A DNA stretch of 64,000 nucleotides from Oscillospiraceae bacterium. Lineage in GTDB: Bacteria > Bacillota > Clostridia > Oscillospirales > Ruminococcaceae. Below are positions 8,549 to 16,840 of the stretch, one piece after another (the stretch's first letter is position 1; each line of letters starts with the position of its first letter). The stretch lies in assembly GCA_017518255.1 (NCBI GenBank), contig JAFWVK010000063.1, positions 1 to 64,000 of the forward strand, given 5' to 3'. The notes beneath the pieces are model-generated. The model made no database searches. It was not told where the DNA came from and saw only the letters and a program-made list of their open reading frames with translations. A program made the translations under genes and the position numbers.

Positions 8549-9477
8549 TATCTGAGCGGGAAGCTGCCGAGGTAGTGGAAGGTGAAACCGCTGTTCTGCG
8601 TGAGCTTTGTATAGCTTTCATAGCTGCTGTCCGCGCATTCAATCAGGTAATGATACTGTCCGAGTTCTGTTTTCTGCGGGCGGTCATGTAGTGTAATCAG
8701 CTTCATACCCTGTTTCTGTATGGCGGACATCAGCGCGGGAAGATCACTCGCGGAACCGGATGCAAGAAAAGCAAGACGGTCGGATTTTGCCTGTGCAGGT
8801 GCTTTCGTCGTCAGGACATAGAATCTGGTTTTGTTCCGGTCATTGTTCTGGATTCCGGCAGCGAGGAGCTCCAATCCATAGACTTCCGCACATCCGGCGG
8901 ATGCAATCGCAGCACAGGAAGAATCTTTTTCCTCTGAGACTTTTTTTGCACCCTCAGCGGTGCTGGAGACTTCAATCACCTCAGCATCGGGCAGATTTTG
9001 CTCCAGCCACTCTTTCCCCTGCACAATTCCCTGCTTATGAGAATACACAGTTTTGATTTGGCTGAGCTGTGTCCCAGGGAGTGTGAGCAGATTCTGACTG
9101 ATCGGCAACTCAACCTCTCCGGTAACTGCGACCGTGGAATTAGCAATCAGCGTGTCAAGATACTCCGTTACAGCGCCGCCGATTGTATTCTCCTGCGGGA
9201 TGACAGCATAATCCGTTTCCTGATCGGTCAGCGACTTTACTTCGTTATTTACGGTCACATAGGGCAGCAGTTCACCCTGTTTATCAAAGAAGACTTCGCA
9301 AGCCTCCTGTGTATAGGTACCCTCCGGTCCGAGATAGCTGATTTTTGCGGATGCATAGGACGGCTGCTCCGCGGATATCTGTGTTTCGGCGGAGCTGTTC
9401 TGCTTTGCCGAATCCCTGCATCCGGTAAACGGGAGACAAAGTACCATTGCAAGCAGAAGGCTGAGTGTTTTTTTCAT
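8548..9477 (-). CDS. Lipoprotein with a prephenate dehydratase-like domain
   Basis: The start at 9477 (MKKTLSLLLAMVLC) has AAGGAG directly upstream. The N-terminus is a signal peptide ending in a lipobox-like FTGC with Cys20, so the 309-residue product should be secreted and lipid-anchored. The body resembles prephenate dehydratase: ISYLGPEGTYTQEA, then VIPQENTIGGAV, then the NKTRF element holding the catalytic Thr-Arg-Phe. An ACT-like regulatory tail ends near GFTFHYLGSFP. The cytoplasmic enzyme makes phenylpyruvate from prephenate; an exported form is unusual. The domain may instead bind a small ligand. It lies after glyS, behind a hairpin. Confidence 0.8.
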   Translation of the reverse strand: MKKTLSLLLAMVLCLPFTGCRDSAKQNSSAETQISAEQPSYASAKISYLGPEGTYTQEACEVFFDKQGELLPYVTVNNEVKSLTDQETDYAVIPQENTIGGAVTEYLDTLIANSTVAVTGEVELPISQNLLTLPGTQLSQIKTVYSHKQGIVQGKEWLEQNLPDAEVIEVSSTAEGAKKVSEEKDSSCAAIASAGCAEVYGLELLAAGIQNNDRNKTRFYVLTTKAPAQAKSDRLAFLASGSASDLPALMSAIQKQGMKLITLHDRPQKTELGQYHYLIECADSSYESYTKLTQNSGFTFHYLGSFPLR

Positions 9478-9509
9478 TTGATTCTCCTTGATTTTTCGTA
9501 CATGGAAAT

Positions 9510-9549
9510 GCCGCAGCACTTCCGGCTCGTAAACCGGCAGCGCTGCGGC
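9510..9549 (-). terminator. Terminator-like hairpin after glycyl-tRNA synthetase
   Basis: A long GC-rich stem (9510-9525 with 9534-9549) with one mismatched pair lies between glyS and the lipoprotein gene. The following T-tract is weak. Confidence 0.6.
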
Positions 9550-9580
9550 GGTAATGAAATCTGTGTGATTGCGGAACGGA

Positions 9581-10975
9581 TCAGAAGTGCATCTTTTCCT
9601 GCAAATAACTGACCAATTCTGTGATCGGGATGCGAACCTGTTCCATCGTGTCGCGGTCGCGGACGGTTACGCACTGATCGGTTTCCGCAGTATCAAAGTC
9701 GTAGGTGATGCAGAACGGTGTACCGATCTCATCCTCACGGCGATAGCGCTTGCCGATGGAACCGGTGTCGTCAAAATCGACCATGAAGTGCTGCGAGAGC
9801 ATGTCATATACTTCTCTTGCAGGCTCGGAGAGCTTTTTGGAAAGCGGCAGAACGGCACATTTGAACGGTGCCAGCATCGGATGGAAGTGCATGACCGTGC
9901 GGACATCCTCTTTGCCTTTGTCGTCGGTGCCGAGCGTTTCTTTGTCAAAGGCTTCCGTCAGGACAGAGAGAAAGAGTCTTTCAACGCCGAGGGACGGCTC
10001 GATGACATACGGAATATAGCGCTCATTTGTCTCCGGATCAAAATAATCCAGTGCTTTTCCGGAAGTATTGCTGTGCTGGGTAAGGTCATAGTCGGTTCTG
10101 TCTGCGACGCCCCAGAGCTCACCCCAGCCGAACGGGAACATATATTCAAAATCGGTGGTTGCCTTGGAGTAGAAGCAGAGTTCCTCCGGCGAATGGTCAC
10201 GAAGTCGGAGGTTTTCCTCTTTCAGACCGATTTTCAGCAGGAAGTCCTTGCAATAGCTGCGCCAGTACTGGAACCATTCCAGATCGGTACCCGGCTTGCA
10301 GAAGAATTCCAGTTCCATCTGCTCAAACTCGCGCACGCGGAAAATGAAGTTGCCCGGCGTAATTTCATTGCGGAAGGATTTTCCGATCTGTCCGACGCCG
10401 AAGGGGATTTTTTTTCGGGTTGTTCGCTGAATATTTGCAAAGTTGACAAAGATACCCTGAGCGGTTTCCGGGCGGAGGTACAGCTCGGATTTGCTGTCTT
10501 CGGTAACGCCCTGGAATGTTTTGAACATCAGGTTGAACTGACGGATATCAGTGAAGTTCGCCTTGCCGCAGTTGGGGCAGGTGATGCCTTTTTCCTTGAT
10601 ATAATCGGTCATTTGCTGATTGGTCCAGCCTGCGACATTGGTTCCGTCGAAATCCTCAATCAGATTATCGGCGCGGTGACGGGTTTTGCATTCGCGGCAG
10701 TCCATCAGCGGATCGGAGAAACCTCCCAGATGTCCGGATGCAACCCATGTCTGCGGATTCATCAGAATTGCACTGTCCAGTCCGACATTGTGCGGATTCG
10801 CCTGGACAAAGAAGTGCCACCATGCCTTTTTGATATTATTTTTCAGCTCGACACCAAGCGGACCGTAGTCCCATGTATTGGCGAGACCGCCGTAGATTTC
10901 GGAGCCTGCATAGACAAAACCGCGCCCCTGACAGAGTGCGACAAGCTGATCCATTGTTTTTTCGGTATTTTTCAT
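9581..10975 (-). CDS. glyS: Glycyl-tRNA synthetase, dimeric class II type
   Basis: The 464-residue protein charges tRNA-Gly. It has the class II eukaryote/archaea/Firmicute-type layout: an N-terminal catalytic core with [19 protein letters not shown], motif 2 around [20 protein letters not shown], motif 3 around [10 protein letters not shown], and a C-terminal anticodon-binding domain from about residue 360. A zinc-finger-like insert with paired Cys ([15 protein letters not shown]) is present. An ATG at 10996 lies only a few nt from the predicted transcription start. The ATG at 10975, behind AAAGGCGG, is therefore preferred. The leader is too short for a T-box. Confidence 0.97.
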   Translation of the reverse strand: MKNTEKTMDQLVALCQGRGFVYAGSEIYGGLANTWDYGPLGVELKNNIKKAWWHFFVQANPHNVGLDSAILMNPQTWVASGHLGGFSDPLMDCRECKTRHRADNLIEDFDGTNVAGWTNQQMTDYIKEKGITCPNCGKANFTDIRQFNLMFKTFQGVTEDSKSELYLRPETAQGIFVNFANIQRTTRKKIPFGVGQIGKSFRNEITPGNFIFRVREFEQMELEFFCKPGTDLEWFQYWRSYCKDFLLKIGLKEENLRLRDHSPEELCFYSKATTDFEYMFPFGWGELWGVADRTDYDLTQHSNTSGKALDYFDPETNERYIPYVIEPSLGVERLFLSVLTEAFDKETLGTDDKGKEDVRTVMHFHPMLAPFKCAVLPLSKKLSEPAREVYDMLSQHFMVDFDDTGSIGKRYRREDEIGTPFCITYDFDTAETDQCVTVRDRDTMEQVRIPITELVSYLQEKMHF

Positions 10976-11010
10976 GTCGAAAAACCGCCTTTCCATAGTC
11001 TTTACACCTT

Positions 11011-11039
11011 ATTATAAAACAGATTTCCGTAAATGTCAA
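11011..11039 (-). promoter_or_regulatory. Sigma-A promoter of glyS
   Basis: TTGACA (11034-11039) and TATAAT (11011-11016) have a 17-bp spacer. It diverges from the YbjN operon promoter. Confidence 0.85.
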
Positions 11040-11090
11040 GAGGGATACGGGCTGTTGCCGTGCTTGCGGTTGAATTTGACGTATACTTGC

Positions 11091-11119
11091 TTGACAAGGC
11101 AACGAAAATGCATTATAAT
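11091..11119 (+). promoter_or_regulatory. Sigma-A promoter of the YbjN gene pair
   Basis: TTGACA (11091-11096) and TATAAT (11114-11119) with a 17-bp spacer match the consensus perfectly. Confidence 0.85.
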
Positions 11120-11140
11120 AAGAAAAAGGGGGCTGAGAAA

Positions 11141-11581
11141 ATGATTTTCCCTGCAACGGAGGCAATTCAGGAGACTCTGCGTACCCATAATATGCGGTGC
11201 GGTGTCGAGGAACGTGAGGGAACCAGTGTCGTTCATGTCGGTATCACAACTGATGTTACGGAATTTGAAGTGCTGTTTATTTCTCACAGTGAGGATAATG
11301 ATGTTGCAATGCGGATCTATAATCTGATTCGGTTTCCGGCGGAAAAGCTGGCTTCTGCGACCGAAACCATCAATTCCTTTAATTACCGTTACCGTTTTCT
11401 GAAGTTTTCCGTCGATACCGATCACAATACGGTGGATGTGGAATATGATCTTCCGGTCAGTGAAGAACAGGTCGGTGAAGCCGCTTTCGAGATTTTGATG
11501 CGAAGTGCGCATATTCTTGACTTGTGCTATCCGGAATTGATGCAGCTTCTTTCCGACGGAAATAAGGAGGAAATGTCATGA
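11141..11581 (+). CDS. YbjN-domain protein (first of a pair)
   Basis: The ATG at 11141 follows AAAGGGGG. The 146-residue acidic cytoplasmic protein starts MIFPATEAIQETLRTHNM and contains VLFISHSEDNDVAMRIYNL and NYRYRFLKFSVD. This alternation of short helices and strands is typical of the YbjN (type III secretion chaperone-like) fold. The biochemical role of that family is not established. Its stop overlaps the ATG of a paralogous gene by 4 nt, so the two products are coupled and may pair. The genes share a perfect promoter and end at a hairpin. Confidence 0.75.
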   Translation: MIFPATEAIQETLRTHNMRCGVEEREGTSVVHVGITTDVTEFEVLFISHSEDNDVAMRIYNLIRFPAEKLASATETINSFNYRYRFLKFSVDTDHNTVDVEYDLPVSEEQVGEAAFEILMRSAHILDLCYPELMQLLSDGNKEEMS

Positions 11582-12045
11582 TGTTTCGTGCAACGGAGGA
11601 AATATCCGAAGCTTTTGATGAGCATGACATCAAATATCGGATTTTTGAAGCAGATGAGACGTCACGGGTCGGTGCTGATGTGCAGGTCGGTTATACGGCG
11701 TTCTGCATCTGGTTTATTTCCTCGGATGATGACAGCGATGTTGCAGTGCGCGTACCGAATTTTGTCCGCTTCCGGACAGAGGAGGAAAAGAAACGAATTC
11801 TGCGCGTTGTAAATGAGATGAACCGAAAATACCGTTATATCAAATTTTCTCTGATTCCTCATGAAAACAGCGTTATTCTGGAGTATGATTTTCCGGCTTC
11901 GACACAGGATATTGGGAAAACATCCATTGAAATATTTCACAGAATGATGCAGATTGCGCATGAGTCTTATCAAAACTTTATGAAAGCGCTTTGGGGCAGC
12001 GATCAGTTCTTCGGAAATGCCGTGTTCTATGAATATAAATATTAA
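11578..12045 (+). CDS. YbjN-domain protein (second of a pair)
   Basis: This 155-residue paralogue of the upstream protein begins MMFRATEEISEAFDEHDIKY. It shares the pattern WFISSDDDSDVAVRVPNFVRF and NRKYRYIKFSLIP, so the pair arose by duplication. It begins at an ATG overlapping the upstream stop (ATGA); a second ATG at 11581 is equally possible. No membrane segment or signal peptide is present. A short extra C-terminal tail (after about residue 130) distinguishes it from its partner. The function is unknown. Confidence 0.75.
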   Translation: MMFRATEEISEAFDEHDIKYRIFEADETSRVGADVQVGYTAFCIWFISSDDDSDVAVRVPNFVRFRTEEEKKRILRVVNEMNRKYRYIKFSLIPHENSVILEYDFPASTQDIGKTSIEIFHRMMQIAHESYQNFMKALWGSDQFFGNAVFYEYKY

Positions 12046-12078
12046 CGAAAGCGGGTTCTTTTATGAATCCGCTTTCGT
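12045..12078 (+). terminator. Terminator of the YbjN pair
   Basis: ACGAAAGCGG (12045-12054) pairs with CCGCTTTCGT (12069-12078), extended by GTTC/GAAT. It is followed by a modest T/A-rich tail. Confidence 0.7.
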
Positions 12079-12162
12079 CTGTTATATAATAATGTGTCAT
12101 TCCCATAAACCCGGAATTTTGCGTATTGGTATTATTATGAAGTAATAAATTCGGAAATCCTA

Positions 12163-12191
12163 TTGACTTTTGAATGAAAATGTGTTATAGT
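12163..12191 (+). promoter_or_regulatory. Promoter of the XRE-ImmA/IrrE-polymerase operon
   Basis: TTGACT (12163-12168) and TATAGT (12186-12191) have a 17-bp spacer. It is the only strong promoter seen ahead of the five-gene operon. No LexA-type GAAC-N4-GTTC box was found near it. Confidence 0.75.
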
Positions 12192-12215
12192 ATATCTGAA
12201 AGTGAATTTCATATA
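12191..12215 (+). promoter_or_regulatory. Candidate XRE operator overlapping the start site
   Basis: An imperfect palindrome pairs TATATcTGAAA (12191-12201) with TTTCATATA (12207-12215). It covers the predicted transcription start, where a repressor would block initiation. Assignment to the XRE protein is inference. Confidence 0.4.
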
Positions 12216-12259
12216 AAGAACGATACTGATGAAAAATTTGCATATTAAAGGAGGTCTCC

Positions 12260-12679
12260 ATGAAATTTGCGGAAAAGCTGAAAGCGCTGCGCACCCAAAA
12301 AGGGATTACGCAGCAGGAATGTGCCGATGCAATCGGCGTCACATCCAGAACATATATATCCTATGAGCTGGACGGGCGGTATCCCAGAAAACGTGAGGTT
12401 TATCAGAAGCTTGCGAATCTGTTCGGAGTGGATACGAACTACCTGCTGACAGAGGACGAAGCGTTTATAACAGAAGCATCGGTACAGTATGGTTCCCGCG
12501 GCAGGCGGCAGGCAGAGGCGCTTCTCGCTGAAATGACCGGTCTGTTTGCAGGCGGCGAACTGACTGACAGTGACCGGGACGCAATCATGATTGCGCTGCA
12601 AAAGGTATATTTTGAATGCAAGGAAAAGAACAGGAAGTATACACCGCATAAGTACCGCAAGGATGAAAACAAGAAATAA
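12260..12679 (+). CDS. XRE-family helix-turn-helix repressor
   Basis: The start follows AAGGAGG. The 139-residue protein has an N-terminal HTH at about residues 6-62 (LKALRTQKGITQQECADAIG, then SYELDGRYPRKREVYQKLA). A C-terminal segment of about 75 residues follows, with helix-rich LLAEMTGLFAGGEL. It directly precedes an ImmA/IrrE metalloprotease gene. That is the arrangement of ImmR/ImmA in mobile elements and of DdrO/IrrE in Deinococcus, where the protease inactivates the repressor. I infer that it represses its own operon through the palindrome at 12191-12215. Its own cleavage site is not recognisable. Confidence 0.85.
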   Translation: MKFAEKLKALRTQKGITQQECADAIGVTSRTYISYELDGRYPRKREVYQKLANLFGVDTNYLLTEDEAFITEASVQYGSRGRRQAEALLAEMTGLFAGGELTDSDRDAIMIALQKVYFECKEKNRKYTPHKYRKDENKK

Positions 12680-12695
12680 TCTGAAAGGGGAACCT

Positions 12696-13217
12696 ATGGA
12701 TTCGCATGGAATATACAGACAGGCAAACACCCTGATCCGGCAGCATCGGACAAACGATCCGTTTATCATCGCAGAATCAATCGGCATCATTGTAAGGGAT
12801 GTTCCGGAACTGACGGATTTGCTTGGAATGTATACTTATAAAATGAAAAACAGAATCATACTCATGAATCCGAATATCAATGAAGTTCTGTACCGAATGG
12901 TTCTGGGTCATGAAATCGGGCATGATCAGCTTCACCGCGCATTGGCCGGCGGAGAAGGTCTGCGCGAATTTGAATTGTTTGACATGCATGATATGACCGA
13001 ATATGAAGCAAATGCCTTTAATGCGCATCTTCTGATAGATGAGAATGAAATGGACGGGCTTTTCCGTGACGGTTATGATCTGGCATCAACCGCTAAAATT
13101 CTGAAAGTCAATATCAATCTTCTGCTGATTAAGATTCAGGAGATGAACAAGCTGGGTATGAACATGAAAGTACCTTATCAGCCGGATGCACGCTTTTTCC
13201 GGCATACAAGTGAATAG
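12696..13217 (+). CDS. ImmA/IrrE-family metallopeptidase
   Basis: The start at 12696 (MDSHGIYRQA) follows GAAAGGGG; longer in-frame starts lie inside the previous gene. The 173-residue protein has the zinc-protease motif H72-E-I-G-H76 within VLGHEIGHDQLH, and EYEANAFNAHLL supplies the third ligand Glu. This is the ImmA/IrrE fold (gluzincin-like). Known members cleave a cognate XRE repressor after DNA damage. The partner here is the gene 16 nt upstream. The target and trigger are inferred. There is no signal peptide and no GAF-like C-terminal sensor domain as in Deinococcus IrrE. Confidence 0.88.
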   Translation: MDSHGIYRQANTLIRQHRTNDPFIIAESIGIIVRDVPELTDLLGMYTYKMKNRIILMNPNINEVLYRMVLGHEIGHDQLHRALAGGEGLREFELFDMHDMTEYEANAFNAHLLIDENEMDGLFRDGYDLASTAKILKVNINLLLIKIQEMNKLGMNMKVPYQPDARFFRHTSE

Positions 13218-13225
13218 GTGATGCT

Positions 13226-13465
13226 ATGAAACTGTTTTACAGAAAAAAGGAAACTCTGCCGATTCCGGAACCGTTTACGGCAGCAGATATCCGTACCGAA
13301 GCCAGCACCTGCACCGGTGAGCGGACGATCGGGTTTTATGACCGCGGAGCGCACCGTCTGCGGTATGCGGAACTGGTGCAGTCAGAGCGGGATATCAGAG
13401 CATTTTTTGCAAAATACGGCACAGAGCTGGATGATGATACCTTACTGCGCCTGATGTCTGAATAA
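13226..13465 (+). CDS. Small protein of unknown function in the polymerase operon
   Basis: The 79-residue product starts at an ATG with AGGTGA upstream, 8 nt after the protease stop, and ends 20 nt before the polymerase gene. It is soluble and mixed in charge (RYAELVQSERDIRAFFAKYG, and an acidic tail ELDDDTLLRLMSE). I recognise no domain. The tight packing suggests co-regulation with the translesion polymerase, perhaps as an accessory or modulator. Codon use looks like that of its neighbours. Confidence 0.7.
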   Translation: MKLFYRKKETLPIPEPFTAADIRTEASTCTGERTIGFYDRGAHRLRYAELVQSERDIRAFFAKYGTELDDDTLLRLMSE

Positions 13466-13485
13466 TACAGAAGGAGGAACGCCTA

Positions 13486-14961
13486 ATGCCGGTTTATGCA
13501 GCCATTGACCTGAAGTCTTTTTATGCATCGGCAGAGTGTGTGGAACGCGGCCTTGATCCGCTGACCGCAAATCTTGTTGTGGCCGATATCAGCCGCACGG
13601 AGAAAACGATTTGCCTTGCTGTTTCACCGTCACTGAAAGCAATCGGCATTTCCGGCAGACCGCGTCTTTTCGAGGTTATACAAAAGGTTGAAGCAGAAAA
13701 CAACCGCCGCCTGCTTTTGGCGCCGGACGGCAGGTTTTCCGGTTCATCCTGCTGTGCGGACGAACTTGCAAAGAATCCTTCCCTGAAACTTAGTTATGTG
13801 GTTGCAGCACCGCAGATGCACCGGTATATGGAAATCAGCACTGATATTTTCAGAATTTACCTGAAGTATATCGCACCGGAGGATATTCATGTCTATTCGA
13901 TTGACGAAGTGTTTTTGGATGTGACAAATTATCTGGAAACCTATCATTGCACAGCACATGAGCTTGTGATGCGCATGATACATGATGTGCTGCAGGTATC
14001 CGGCATCACGGCAACGGCGGGCATCGGAACGAATCTGTTTCTTGCCAAGGTCGCAATGGATATTGTGGCAAAGAAAATGACGCCTGACAGGGACGGTGTG
14101 CGTATTGCGGAACTGAATGAGCGCTCTTTCCGGAAACAGTTATGGACACATACGCCGATTACGGATTTCTGGATGATCGGCAGCGGAGCAGCAAAACGGC
14201 TTCGCTCGCTTTCTATCTACAATATGGGTCAGCTTGCCCGCTATTCGGAATATGATGAAGATCGACTGTATGAACTGTTCGGGATGAAAGCAGAACTGAT
14301 GATTGACCATGCATGGGGCTGGGAACCCTGCACCATTGCCGCAATTAAGGCATACCGTCCGGACAATCACAGTGTATCACAGGGACAGGTGCTTTCTGAA
14401 CCGTATTCTGCGGAAAAAGCAAAATTGATTATACGGGAAATGACGGATCAGCTTGTGCTGGATCTGGTACGTCACGGTTTGGTTTCCGATCAGATTGTAC
14501 TGGATATCGGATACGATCATACCGGAGTGCCGGAGGATTACAAGGGTGCAATGAAGCGGAATTATTACGGCAAACTTGCACCGGTACCTGCTCACGGTTC
14601 GGTGAATCTCGGAAAGCATACGGCATCGGCTCAAATGATTCTTGCAGCGGTCATGCAGCTGTTCGATCATATTGCGGAGAAACAACTGCTTGTGAAACGG
14701 CTGAATGTTACAGCCAATCATGTGATTTGTGAACAGGATGCACCGGAGAGCGATACGCCCTTGCAGTACGGACTGTTTGACGCTGCGGAAGTGCAGGAAT
14801 GCGGCAGCGTTCAAAAGGAAACCAAAGAACGGAAGCTTCAGGAAACAATGCTGGCGCTGAAAAACAAATACGGAAAAAATGCAGTTCTAAAAGGCATGAA
14901 TTTTATGGAAGGTGCGACTGCCAGAGCCCGCAACGGGCAGATCGGCGGCCATAGGGCATGA
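13486..14961 (+). CDS. Y-family translesion DNA polymerase (UmuC/UvrX-like)
   Basis: The ATG follows AAGGAGG. The 491-residue protein has the Y-family palm motifs: AIDLKSFYASAEC with metal-binding Asp8, and YSIDEVFLDVT with the catalytic pair Asp140-Glu141. Next come a helix-hairpin-helix thumb region (GIGTNLFLAKVAMDI, then IGSGAAKRLRSL) and a little-finger domain to about residue 415. QYGLF at 427-431 fits a sliding-clamp binding motif. Such enzymes copy past DNA lesions with low fidelity. It is closer to the Gram-positive UvrX/YqjW group than to DinB. Its control by an XRE/IrrE pair instead of LexA is inferred from the operon. Confidence 0.93.
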   Translation: MPVYAAIDLKSFYASAECVERGLDPLTANLVVADISRTEKTICLAVSPSLKAIGISGRPRLFEVIQKVEAENNRRLLLAPDGRFSGSSCCADELAKNPSLKLSYVVAAPQMHRYMEISTDIFRIYLKYIAPEDIHVYSIDEVFLDVTNYLETYHCTAHELVMRMIHDVLQVSGITATAGIGTNLFLAKVAMDIVAKKMTPDRDGVRIAELNERSFRKQLWTHTPITDFWMIGSGAAKRLRSLSIYNMGQLARYSEYDEDRLYELFGMKAELMIDHAWGWEPCTIAAIKAYRPDNHSVSQGQVLSEPYSAEKAKLIIREMTDQLVLDLVRHGLVSDQIVLDIGYDHTGVPEDYKGAMKRNYYGKLAPVPAHGSVNLGKHTASAQMILAAVMQLFDHIAEKQLLVKRLNVTANHVICEQDAPESDTPLQYGLFDAAEVQECGSVQKETKERKLQETMLALKNKYGKNAVLKGMNFMEGATARARNGQIGGHRA

Positions 14962-14970
14962 GGTGAGAGC

Positions 14971-15189
14971 ATGGATACATTTTCTGATATTATGGAACAC
15001 CCGCATCATGTCTCAAAAAAGCGGAAGCAAATGCCGATCGCAAACCGTGCAGCACAGTTTTCTGCATTTGCTGCTCTGACAGGCTATGAGGAAAAAATTG
15101 ACACAGCTTCCCGTGTATCCGGAGAGGAGATTGCACAACGGGTTCTGAATGAAATCATTCTCATGCAAAATATAAGCCGGCATCCGTGA
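14971..15189 (+). CDS. YolD-like small protein, translesion polymerase partner
   Basis: The 72-residue protein begins 9 nt after the polymerase stop. It carries the family pattern of a PHHVS motif followed by RAAQFSAFAALTGYEE. YolD-like (YqjX) proteins accompany UvrX-type polymerases across Firmicutes and are thought to act with them, in a role loosely comparable to UmuD; the mechanism is unsettled. The last residues (NISRHP) may be slightly altered by the repeat-rich DNA that follows. It is the last gene of the operon. Confidence 0.8.
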   Translation: MDTFSDIMEHPHHVSKKRKQMPIANRAAQFSAFAALTGYEEKIDTASRVSGEEIAQRVLNEIILMQNISRHP

Positions 15190-15230
15190 CAGCCGCCATA
15201 TGATTCCCGGTGAAATTTTTCTCCCGCTCT

Positions 15231-15261
15231 CCATTGCGTTTTTTGCCGTAATATGATATAA
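15231..15261 (+). repeat. Promoter-like dispersed repeat, copy 1
   Basis: A 31-bp sequence begins CCATTGCGTTTTTTG and ends TATGATATAA. It is identical to copy 2 at 15326 and differs at four positions from copy 3 at 39268. TTGCGT and TATAAG sit 17 bp apart. Copy 1 starts 42 bp after the YolD-like gene and drives no obvious gene other than that of copy 2. Confidence 0.7.
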
Positions 15262-15325
15262 GCGCGGAGCCCGCGCCGGCGATACCGCTGCCGGAAGTCC
15301 CCGTTCGGATTCTTTCTCATTATTC

Positions 15326-15356
15326 CCATTGCGTTTTTTGCCGTAATATGATATAA
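15326..15356 (+). promoter_or_regulatory. Promoter-like dispersed repeat, copy 2, ahead of the zinc-ribbon gene
   Basis: The same 31-bp unit here gives TTGCGT, a 17-bp spacer and a perfect TATAAT, ending about 40 bp before the ATG at 15395. Identity extends through the whole spacer, which an ordinary promoter would not require. Confidence 0.7.
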
Positions 15357-15394
15357 TGAAACTGTGACATACAAGAGGGGAGGAGAATATTTTC

Positions 15395-16828
15395 ATGGAT
15401 ACACGTTCTTTATTCTGCATTTACTGCGGAAAGAAAATTATGTATGATGCTGCAAAACCGCCGAGATTCTGTCTGTATTGCGGCGAAGAAATAGCCATAC
15501 CGAAAAAAAACAGACCGGAATCTGTAAACGATAACATGCCGGCACAACAAACAGCTTCTGAACAGGATACAGTCAGAAATTATGATGAAAACAGCTTGAT
15601 TGAACTGACGCAAAGCGAAACAGCCGCGCAGCAGAGTAATACAGATTTTTTCAGCAGCGAAAAAGAGAAAATTTTTACCGGCTGGCTTCCGGAAAGCTTT
15701 ACCGGCTATGCGAAATATGAGCCGAGTTTTCAGACGCCGGATTTTCCTTTGCTTCTGTGGGCTTTTGCAAAAAACGAAGCCGGCAGCGAATATTTCTGCC
15801 GGAAGGAAAAAATCCGCAGCATCAATAAACTTGATCCGAATGCTGAGAATCCGTTTCGTTTATTTGATGCATATCTTGATGAAAATGCCGCTGCATTACT
15901 CGCTACAAAGGCACTGCGCCTCGTAAAGCGTGTGCCTGCATTTCAGGAATCTCAGCAAAAATTATATGAAATTCTGATGAAGCGCAAGCAGCAAATCGAA
16001 TCGCGGAGTCAGGGGAATTTCATACAGTATGTGGTGCAGGGGGAGTACGGAGCCGAGGGCGGAAAACTCTATGAAGCAGAGATCGGCGGCAGAAAAAAAT
16101 ATCTGTTGCTTTATACAGTGATGATCGCAGACGAATTCGGCGCCTTCAGTCCTTCGCTGCTGCAATCTCAGGCACGAACAAACCAGATGCTTCAATCCAT
16201 GCGCACAATGGGTCGGCTGCCGTTCTTTCAAATGCCGCAGCAGCAGGGAATGCCGGTAATAGACACAGACCCGAATACACAGTTTGGATGCCACAGAACA
16301 GACGGTTTCACAACCAATATGATTACATGGCTGATCCCTGCTTTTGCGGGCTTTTTGTCTGATTCACTGCCGGATAAAGAGGCGGTCTGTGATTTCTATA
16401 AATTTCTTAATTCGCTGAAAGTTGCACCCGAAACAGAACAGCAGATCAATCGCCTGCGGGAACAGATTATGGTACGGCAGATGGCGGATCAGCAGCAGGC
16501 TGCGAATATCATGCAGCAGATGGTACGGGATCAGCAGCGTTCATTCGACCGCCGGAGCGAGATTATGCGTGATCTCAACGAGCACAGAGACAATCTGTTT
16601 CAGCAGCGGATTGCCGCAGACAATGCTGCATTTGACCGTCGCTCCAGATTGCAGCATGAGTCAATTATGGGAGTGAATACCTATACCAGAACGGACGGAA
16701 CCAATATTGAGGCAGATGTCCGTTTCGACCGTGTCTTTCAGCGTGAAAACGATCCGACGCAGCTGATCGGCGCACCGAATACGGCAGATGTACCGTTCGG
16801 ATGGACGGAACTGGAAAAACTGAAATAG
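15395..16828 (+). CDS. Double zinc-ribbon protein of unknown function
   Basis: The 477-residue protein opens with two CxxC pairs, FCIYCGKK and FCLYCGEE, about 18 residues apart: a zinc ribbon. A low-complexity linker rich in Gln/Ser/Thr follows to about residue 95, then a globular region of about 250 residues with no family I recognise. The C-terminal third is a Gln/Arg-rich coiled coil (QQINRLREQIMVRQMADQQQ). There is no signal peptide or transmembrane helix. The gene stands alone between the repeat-type promoter and a strong terminator. It might be an adaptor or scaffold; the function is unknown. Confidence 0.75.
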   Translation: MDTRSLFCIYCGKKIMYDAAKPPRFCLYCGEEIAIPKKNRPESVNDNMPAQQTASEQDTVRNYDENSLIELTQSETAAQQSNTDFFSSEKEKIFTGWLPESFTGYAKYEPSFQTPDFPLLLWAFAKNEAGSEYFCRKEKIRSINKLDPNAENPFRLFDAYLDENAAALLATKALRLVKRVPAFQESQQKLYEILMKRKQQIESRSQGNFIQYVVQGEYGAEGGKLYEAEIGGRKKYLLLYTVMIADEFGAFSPSLLQSQARTNQMLQSMRTMGRLPFFQMPQQQGMPVIDTDPNTQFGCHRTDGFTTNMITWLIPAFAGFLSDSLPDKEAVCDFYKFLNSLKVAPETEQQINRLREQIMVRQMADQQQAANIMQQMVRDQQRSFDRRSEIMRDLNEHRDNLFQQRIAADNAAFDRRSRLQHESIMGVNTYTRTDGTNIEADVRFDRVFQRENDPTQLIGAPNTADVPFGWTELEKLK

Positions 16829-16840
16829 ACTCAGAATACA

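Noticed and set aside
10976..11016. T-box riboswitch ahead of glyS (and likewise ahead of proS)
   Set aside because: Leaders between promoter and start are only about 25-60 nt, too short for a T-box, and no T-box core sequence is visible.
9569..11017. 482-codon plus-strand frame opposite glyS
   Set aside because: The minus strand encodes an unmistakable glycyl-tRNA synthetase; this frame is its antisense image.
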